DNA from: Cytospora piceicola
Taxonomy: Eukaryota > Ascomycota > Sordariomycetes > Diaporthales > Cytosporaceae
Assembly: GCA_023375675.1 (NCBI GenBank)
Contig: JALQBC010000007.1
Coordinates: 1,116,001 to 1,180,000, forward strand
Length of the DNA: 64,000 nt
Reading direction: 5' to 3'
The stretch's first letter is position 1. Every line of letters begins with the position of its first letter. The position numbers and the translations under genes were made by a program. This document shows, in pieces, positions 55,341 to 64,000 of the stretch. The notes below the pieces were generated by a model, which was not told where the DNA came from, did not search any database, and saw only the letters and a list, made by a program, of their open reading frames with translations.

Positions 55341-55660
55341 TTGTTCATCTTAGACGCATGCATGCATGTTCAAACCGTGCAAACTGGTATGTCAGGTTAC
55401 TTCAAGTTAGTCGTGATATTTGAATCACATCTCGTATGAAGGGGGCATTGAAGATTCCTGAACTCGAGTAAAACTGTAGATAGTTGGGTATATAGGGGAT
55501 ATTATTACAATATAGGGCCAAGTTGTCAGCCTCTCTACATGTGTTCGACTACCTAGGTACTGGTATCATGGTGATATTGTCTGCTTGGGTCGTGTTTTCC
55601 GAGGAAAATGCAAGCCATCCTTTTGTATCAACGCACGTCATATGAGCCATAACTCAGCCT
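55341..55660. other. Intergenic, convergent 3' ends
   Basis: About 320 bp between the convergent protease and MFS genes. It holds a GCATGCATGCATG stretch near 55356 and otherwise nothing notable. Confidence 0.45.
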
Positions 55661-57535
55661 TCAGGCCCTCGTCTTCGGAATTCCATCGTTTCCCAGTTCA
55701 TCAGCAGTGGAGGAGTAAGTCTGCTTGTCCGAGACCTGGTCAGCATCTAGACCGCCGCTTTCGTTCAACCTCTTTCGCCTCTTCTCCGCGACCTTTGCCT
55801 TCTTTCCGTCCTCTTTCTCCTTGATATTTCTCCTCCACTTGATGCCATTCTTCATAATCACCAACAGAAGCGGCGCGCCAGCCAGGCAAAGAAACCCAAG
55901 AATAGTAAAGGACCATCCTGCACCAATGCCGTTCATCATGGGCGAGATCGCCGCCGTGAACGCCGCACCAACAAGACACCTCGTCAGGTTGTTCGCAGCC
56001 GTTGCAGCTCCGGCTTTTGTGCGGTACATATCAGTGACGAGGACCATGGAAGCGTTGTTGAAGCCGATCATGCCAATACCCATCAGGAACAACAACACAC
56101 ATGGCACTGCCACCGGCGCATTGTACTCTAGCGCCCACCCCCAAGCAAACAAGACACTCGTTGAGATAGCCAACAGTGGTAGTCCTATCTCGATACGTGC
56201 ACGCTCGATGGGGAAGTCGGAAAGGTCATCTTGGCTCCCCTTCGAGAGAGACATACCCGAGCGCTTGGCGTGGCGTCGGTAGTTCCAGTTGATGGCCGGG
56301 CCGACGATGAACGCGGCCACGATGGAGCCGCCCGCCATAGGAAGGTACATGAGGCCGACCTTGATGTCATCGAATCCGTAGAGTCGCGAGAACTCGGATG
56401 GCATGACGGTGGCAATGGCGTAGAAGCCAGCAAAAACTATTGCACTGTAGCCGAGCAGCAAGCCAAGCAGCGGTTCAAAGAGTATTTTGATCGAGTCAAA
56501 GGGATTGCCAAAATTGATGGTCAGTTTGGGACGGGATGTGCTCGATGTGGCGGTGGTGATGCGGTGCAGAGCATCAGGGTCGTTGGACTTCCTGGCTTGT
56601 CGTTTGCGACGAGAGTCTTTGGCCATCTGCCACAGGGTTTTGTAGGCGGGGTGAGGACGTACGCTGCCGTCACCAACGATCTTGCGGCAGGTCTCGGGAA
56701 AGAAAAGTATCATTAGGATCAGAGTGACGACCGCGATAATGGTCAGGAACCAGAAGATCCACCTCCAGCCCAGGTACTGTGACAGGATGCCTCCCAGCAC
56801 GGGGCCTAATGATGGCGCCAACACGATGGGCAGGACAGTGATACCTATATATTGCCCTCTCTCGCCACTCGTGATAGTATCGGCGACGACCGCCTGGCAG
56901 AGCGCAACGGTGCTGGCGCTCCCAGCACTCTGCAGACACCGCAGGACCATCAGCTGGGCATAGGTCTGGCACAGCGCCACGCCAATATTGGCCCCGATAT
57001 AGATAACAAAGCAGATGATATAGGCAGGTCTTCGACCAGCACTGTCCGCAAATCCGCCGATAAATGCCGGAGATATCCCTTGCAAAATCATATATGTCGT
57101 CACCGTGAGGTTGATCTGAGAACTGGTGACGTGGAATTCCTGCTGCAGGACGTTCAGTGCCGGGAAATAAATCTGGGCTGTCAAAGGCGAGAAGAATGCG
57201 GCCAGAGATGCGCCGAGGACGATGAACCGCTTCTCCCAAAGGGTGAACGCAGAGTACCGCGCAGGTACAGCCTGCGACGGGTCGCCATTGAGGCTCGGTG
57301 ATGCAACAGGCTTCTCGCTTGCAGGCTCTTGATCCGCTGGACCCCCGGGGCCGCTATCCTGTTCGTTGTAATCATCACGATTGTGCTCAATTGTTGCCCT
57401 GCTCAGTGCAGTCTTCTCGCTCTTGCTCTGGTCTTCTATCGCCACCGGTTCGTCCTTTGTGTGTCCGAGTGAAACCATTTTCGAGCTTGGGGTATTGCTC
57501 TCCTCGAGACCATCGGAATTCTGAGTCGTTGTCAT
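55661..57535 (-). CDS. MFS drug:H+ antiporter, DHA1 family (Aqr1/Qdr-like)
   Basis: 624 residues, no intron, from the ATG at 57535 (TCAAAATGAC); the open frame extends upstream only to non-ATG codons. A cytosolic N-terminal tail of about 105 residues precedes the first membrane segment. Twelve membrane segments can be placed in two groups of six, split by a charged central loop (about 315-365, SRRKRQARKSND). MFS motif A is GGFADSAGRRPAYI, and the DHA1 motif C region is GITVLPIVLAPSLGPVLGGIL. The C-terminal tail is Lys/Arg/Glu-rich. Relatives export quinidine, azoles, short-chain acids or polyamines. The substrate is not predictable here, and no toxin or metabolite genes are adjacent. Confidence 0.9.
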   Translation of the reverse strand: MTTTQNSDGLEESNTPSSKMVSLGHTKDEPVAIEDQSKSEKTALSRATIEHNRDDYNEQDSGPGGPADQEPASEKPVASPSLNGDPSQAVPARYSAFTLWEKRFIVLGASLAAFFSPLTAQIYFPALNVLQQEFHVTSSQINLTVTTYMILQGISPAFIGGFADSAGRRPAYIICFVIYIGANIGVALCQTYAQLMVLRCLQSAGSASTVALCQAVVADTITSGERGQYIGITVLPIVLAPSLGPVLGGILSQYLGWRWIFWFLTIIAVVTLILMILFFPETCRKIVGDGSVRPHPAYKTLWQMAKDSRRKRQARKSNDPDALHRITTATSSTSRPKLTINFGNPFDSIKILFEPLLGLLLGYSAIVFAGFYAIATVMPSEFSRLYGFDDIKVGLMYLPMAGGSIVAAFIVGPAINWNYRRHAKRSGMSLSKGSQDDLSDFPIERARIEIGLPLLAISTSVLFAWGWALEYNAPVAVPCVLLFLMGIGMIGFNNASMVLVTDMYRTKAGAATAANNLTRCLVGAAFTAAISPMMNGIGAGWSFTILGFLCLAGAPLLLVIMKNGIKWRRNIKEKEDGKKAKVAEKRRKRLNESGGLDADQVSDKQTYSSTADELGNDGIPKTRA

Positions 57536-58645
57536 TTTGATGTGGTTCGCTGGACAAAATAGCCAGAGTGGATATTCCACCTTCGAATATACCACGAAGG
57601 ACTAACATGGGTCCCGTCGAAGATATGTAAGGACAACAAAACGGCAGAGATAGAGAGGCCCATGGCGATGGAACAGCCACCTAGCCGAGTCGGTACCGAA
57701 AGCGTAAAGGTTCGGCTCATGTGTTGCATTGCACCCTTGGAGAAGGATCAGAAAGGGGTCCCTCGGCACCGATCTCGGCAACACACCCGCCGAGACGGCA
57801 CCTTGACCAGGTGTCGCCGGATTTGATAGAAATGCTCTGGGCTCACCGACTTTGCATTTACAGAGTCGATACCCTAGGGTTTCATCAAATAGAGTTCTAC
57901 TGTAAGTATATTGTGCTAGAGAGCGCATACCCCAGCACCAGCAGTACTACACTGCAAAGCCCATTTCAATGACAGACCAGAAGTTTCGTAGTCCCTTGTG
58001 TGTCGCCGACCTTTATACTCCATTCGTGGCGGATGTTACATCTTTAATGTATAGTGAAAAGTGTGTAGACACCTGGGCAGTGGTGAGCCATGCTATATTG
58101 TCTTGGGCTAACCACTTGGGGCTGAAGACTGGGTAGCATGGAGGCTTGGCCGGCTGGCCTAGCCTGAAGATCTAGAGGAGTTTGAATCGGTCCTTGTAGA
58201 TTACTTGGTTGAGGTCATTAGGAACTGGTCGCTTGATATATATGAAGAAATAAGGGATGTTCTGGTTGACTGACCAAGAGTGGCCCTCGGAGTTGTCTGG
58301 TGTTGTGAGAGGTGCTGGCGTGGTGAAGAATGGCTCATAGAGTCTAATCTCTTAATACCAGCTATTGGGTTGGCCTCGGAACCCTTGGGAACCTTTCTCT
58401 CTCTATATTGAAGCCTTATGCAGTGGTAGTGCACAAGCAATGCGAGATTGGACTTAATCATAATTTCCCATGATTTAATCGCGACAGTCGTTTGGGAGAG
58501 GGTGCGGATGAGGCTTATCTCCACTTATTAAAAATGTAGATACTTAAGTAGTGTTCATAGTCCCCAGACTTTACCCGTGATCCCTTTCCCGATCAAGAGC
58601 ATCCCAAGCTAGAAAGGATAGCTTGCTGCATGGTGCTGTCAACAT
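57536..58645. other. Intergenic
   Basis: About 1.1 kb with the MFS promoter. A 108-residue minus-strand ORF at 57602-57928 overlaps another on the plus strand; neither shows a domain. No repeat is seen. Confidence 0.45.
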
Positions 58646-59635
58646 TTATATCTGCCCCACGAGTGTCGTGGCCTGGCTGCTAAGTGTCGGCGTGGATGGT
58701 CTGTTCTTCGATGAGAACTTTGACTTCTTCGTCCCAAGCGAGAGGAAGGATTTCTGCTTATTGAGCGTGGGCTTTGGACCTGAGCTTCGCTTCTTAGTTT
58801 CGTTTCCCGTCGACTGTCTCTTCACCTCGTTCCTGATCAAAGTCCCTGCAATATCGACCCGCCGAGTCCCCAGCCTACACGGGCCCCCAGGACCTCCCTC
58901 GCCATCCAAGCTGATCCACTCCTTCCTGAAGTACACCATCGCTGTCATGAACAGGCACGGGGCTGTCATATCCTCCTTCCTCTTCTTCCAACTCGGCCAG
59001 TGATTCGGGAGATCATTCCATGCTCTTAAAGCGAAGTCGCTAGGACGAAGTGACTCCGTGCAATGTGGGAACAAGGACAAGTCCTCTCCGAACAGGATTC
59101 CGTGTCTGATGCGGTCTTCGACCGATATGTTCTGGATGTCCATGTGGTACACAGGCTCCCGCATGTACTCCGGACTCGCGATATCGAGTACCACCGTGGC
59201 TACTACGGTAATGCGTTTGACCTTAGGGAAATTTCGAAGGATGAAGCGTAGTTTCTTGTACCATATGTCGTGCCTGTTCATCGATAGGGAGCTTGCATCG
59301 ATGGCGACGTTCAGGACAGAGTCTAAGACCCTCGGCAGTCCGTTTTCCACATCGAAAATGATTATGACATTAGCTTGCTCGCAGTACTTAAAGACGTAGT
59401 TGTCGACAAAAATGATGTCACACTCTGGATCAAACGTCTTGTTGCATTCTTGGGCTTTCTCTTCGCTTTCAGATGTCTTGTGCTCTGCGACTGTTCCGAG
59501 GTGGATGCCGTTGAAGGCGGCTGGAAATAAGGTGCCATCATCGAAATATACTTGCCATTTTGGTCGGAAGACTCGAATAGGTGCTGGGGAACCATCTCTG
59601 GTGTCCTTCATGATAAACTGTGTTTTGGTATGCAT
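58646..59635 (-). CDS. Unknown protein, possibly 2EXR-like
   Basis: 329 residues in one open frame. The segment FDPECDIIFVDNYVFKY (about residues 67-83) resembles the end of the fungal 2EXR domain (F-x-P-x-x-D-x-I/L-Y/F), but the usual N-terminal LPxEIR motif is missing. The true N-terminus may therefore lie in an upstream exon (59640-59740 is open on the same strand). The middle alternates helices and strands (RITVVATVVLDIA), and the C-terminal 60 residues are Lys/Ser-rich and probably disordered. There is no signal peptide or membrane segment. Function is unknown. Confidence 0.6.
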   Translation of the reverse strand: MHTKTQFIMKDTRDGSPAPIRVFRPKWQVYFDDGTLFPAAFNGIHLGTVAEHKTSESEEKAQECNKTFDPECDIIFVDNYVFKYCEQANVIIIFDVENGLPRVLDSVLNVAIDASSLSMNRHDIWYKKLRFILRNFPKVKRITVVATVVLDIASPEYMREPVYHMDIQNISVEDRIRHGILFGEDLSLFPHCTESLRPSDFALRAWNDLPNHWPSWKKRKEDMTAPCLFMTAMVYFRKEWISLDGEGGPGGPCRLGTRRVDIAGTLIRNEVKRQSTGNETKKRSSGPKPTLNKQKSFLSLGTKKSKFSSKNRPSTPTLSSQATTLVGQI

Positions 59636-60492
59636 CTTTGCAGAAACAGGCTGTTGATTTCCTGCCTTTACCCCGCAAAGCGTTTGTAGTTTCTTGGTGA
59701 ATATTGAACTCGTACGAAATCTTTTGACGTCCGTTCATCTCTACTACCTATTTCTAGTGCGTACTACCTAAGTACGTAGTCGAGGTCTGTGACTCAGTCT
59801 GTGGGTGTGGGCTGGTTGTTTCGACCATATTACACCCACACGCTCTCCATTATTAACTATTGGTAGTCTCTCATCGGTTGATTGTTAGTATAATATTTAC
59901 TTTTAGTAAGTGTGAGGCACTTCAATAGCCAAGGAAAAATACCTACTTTATACTGTTTAGGGCTTACATCTGATCCCGAGGTCCGCATATGTGATAGCTT
60001 GAAAGTGGTTTTGGGACATGCCGATGAGACTTACTTTCCGTCATGTCATAACTTGGAGCAAGGCTCCAAAAGGACGGACAAAATCAGATATGCGAATGGT
60101 GTGACTTAGCAATCTTTGAAAACAGCGTAAACTACTGCCCAGCGGTACATGAGATGTAAATAGACCATGCGGGTCCACATCGTTGGCAAAATGGTGGAGG
60201 ACAGTGATACTGTCCTCTGTATGGGCAGTGGACGGTTGTTTCAACTGGATGCAGATCATCGAGACTGTGAGTGACTTGCTGCCAGGCTGTGAAGATTAAC
60301 TCCAAAGCGACAAATTTTGGAAGGCGATCGAATCTCAAGTTATCAGGGTATCGACTAAAGTGCATGTTATTAATTAAGGGATGTCAGAGCTCTGGATATC
60401 AAGAACTCCGAGACGCAAATGCTATTTACACGAAACACCTCCAAGGTTGAAGTACAACGGTCCCGGTGGATTGATCACCGGTCCTGCAGGGC
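59636..60492. other. Intergenic with a short TACCTA-type stretch
   Basis: About 860 bp. At 59743-59785 there is another CTACCTATTT...GTACTACCTAAGTACGTAG stretch like those at 5.3 and 21.2 kb. Otherwise no feature is seen. A possible upstream exon of the preceding minus-strand gene would lie at 59640-59740. Confidence 0.45.

Positions 60493-64000
<3,508 letters not shown>

Overview
The window looks like chromosomal DNA of a filamentous ascomycete (Pezizomycotina, most likely a Sordariomycete and probably plant-associated). The evidence is: genes on both strands with short 53-100 nt introns (GTAAGT/GTGAGT-type donors, CTAAC/CTGAC-like branch sites); a roughly 6 kb element saturated with mutations typical of repeat-induced point mutation (RIP); HET-domain and Clr5-ankyrin genes; and a secreted KatG2-type catalase-peroxidase. 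The species cannot be named from the sequence.

Layout. 0-5 kb: an intronless secreted subtilisin-like protease, convergent with an unknown two-exon gene. 6-17 kb is a housekeeping block: a PWI/RRM splicing factor (RBM25-like) divergent from mitochondrial ribosomal protein S21, then the augmin subunit HAUS6, a retinol-dehydrogenase-like SDR and a METTL21-like methyltransferase. 18-21 kb: a peroxisomal enoyl-CoA hydratase ending in SKL and a second SDR. 21.58-27.66 kb: a degenerate LINE on the minus strand, with RNase H remnants, a 3' tail and a possible 7-bp target-site duplication.

28-44 kb is accessory in character: a 2EXR/F-box-like gene, an F-box gene, a broken aminoglycoside-phosphotransferase-like kinase gene, a cytochrome P450, a HET-domain gene and a Clr5-ankyrin gene with an unexplained frame break. 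A 2.7 kb gene-poor stretch follows, carrying five copies of a 13-nt motif. 44.7-53 kb: a peroxisomal acyl-CoA oxidase, a broken NAD(P)-binding oxidoreductase gene with a GC palindrome inside it, an SGNH hydrolase whose GDSL motif reads GASL, a cysteine-rich secreted protein, and a broken alpha/beta-hydrolase gene. 53.7-63 kb: a GPI-type aspartic protease, a DHA1 MFS transporter, an unknown gene and the secreted catalase-peroxidase.

How the genes relate. Two genes fit peroxisomal fatty-acid beta-oxidation (acyl-CoA oxidase and enoyl-CoA hydratase; both carry PTS1, and both have a CCTCGG/CCGAGG core upstream). Four products act outside the cell (subtilisin, aspartic protease, KatG2, cysteine-rich protein). 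There is no PKS, NRPS or terpene synthase, so the lone P450 and MFS transporter do not make a metabolite cluster. I found no clearly new multi-gene system. The most interesting items are the broken genes at 33-53 kb, the repeated 13-nt motif, the repeat cluster at 15.2-15.7 kb, and the stopless 3n intron in the acyl-CoA oxidase. Exon boundaries were worked out by hand from splice signals and reading phase; none has transcript support.
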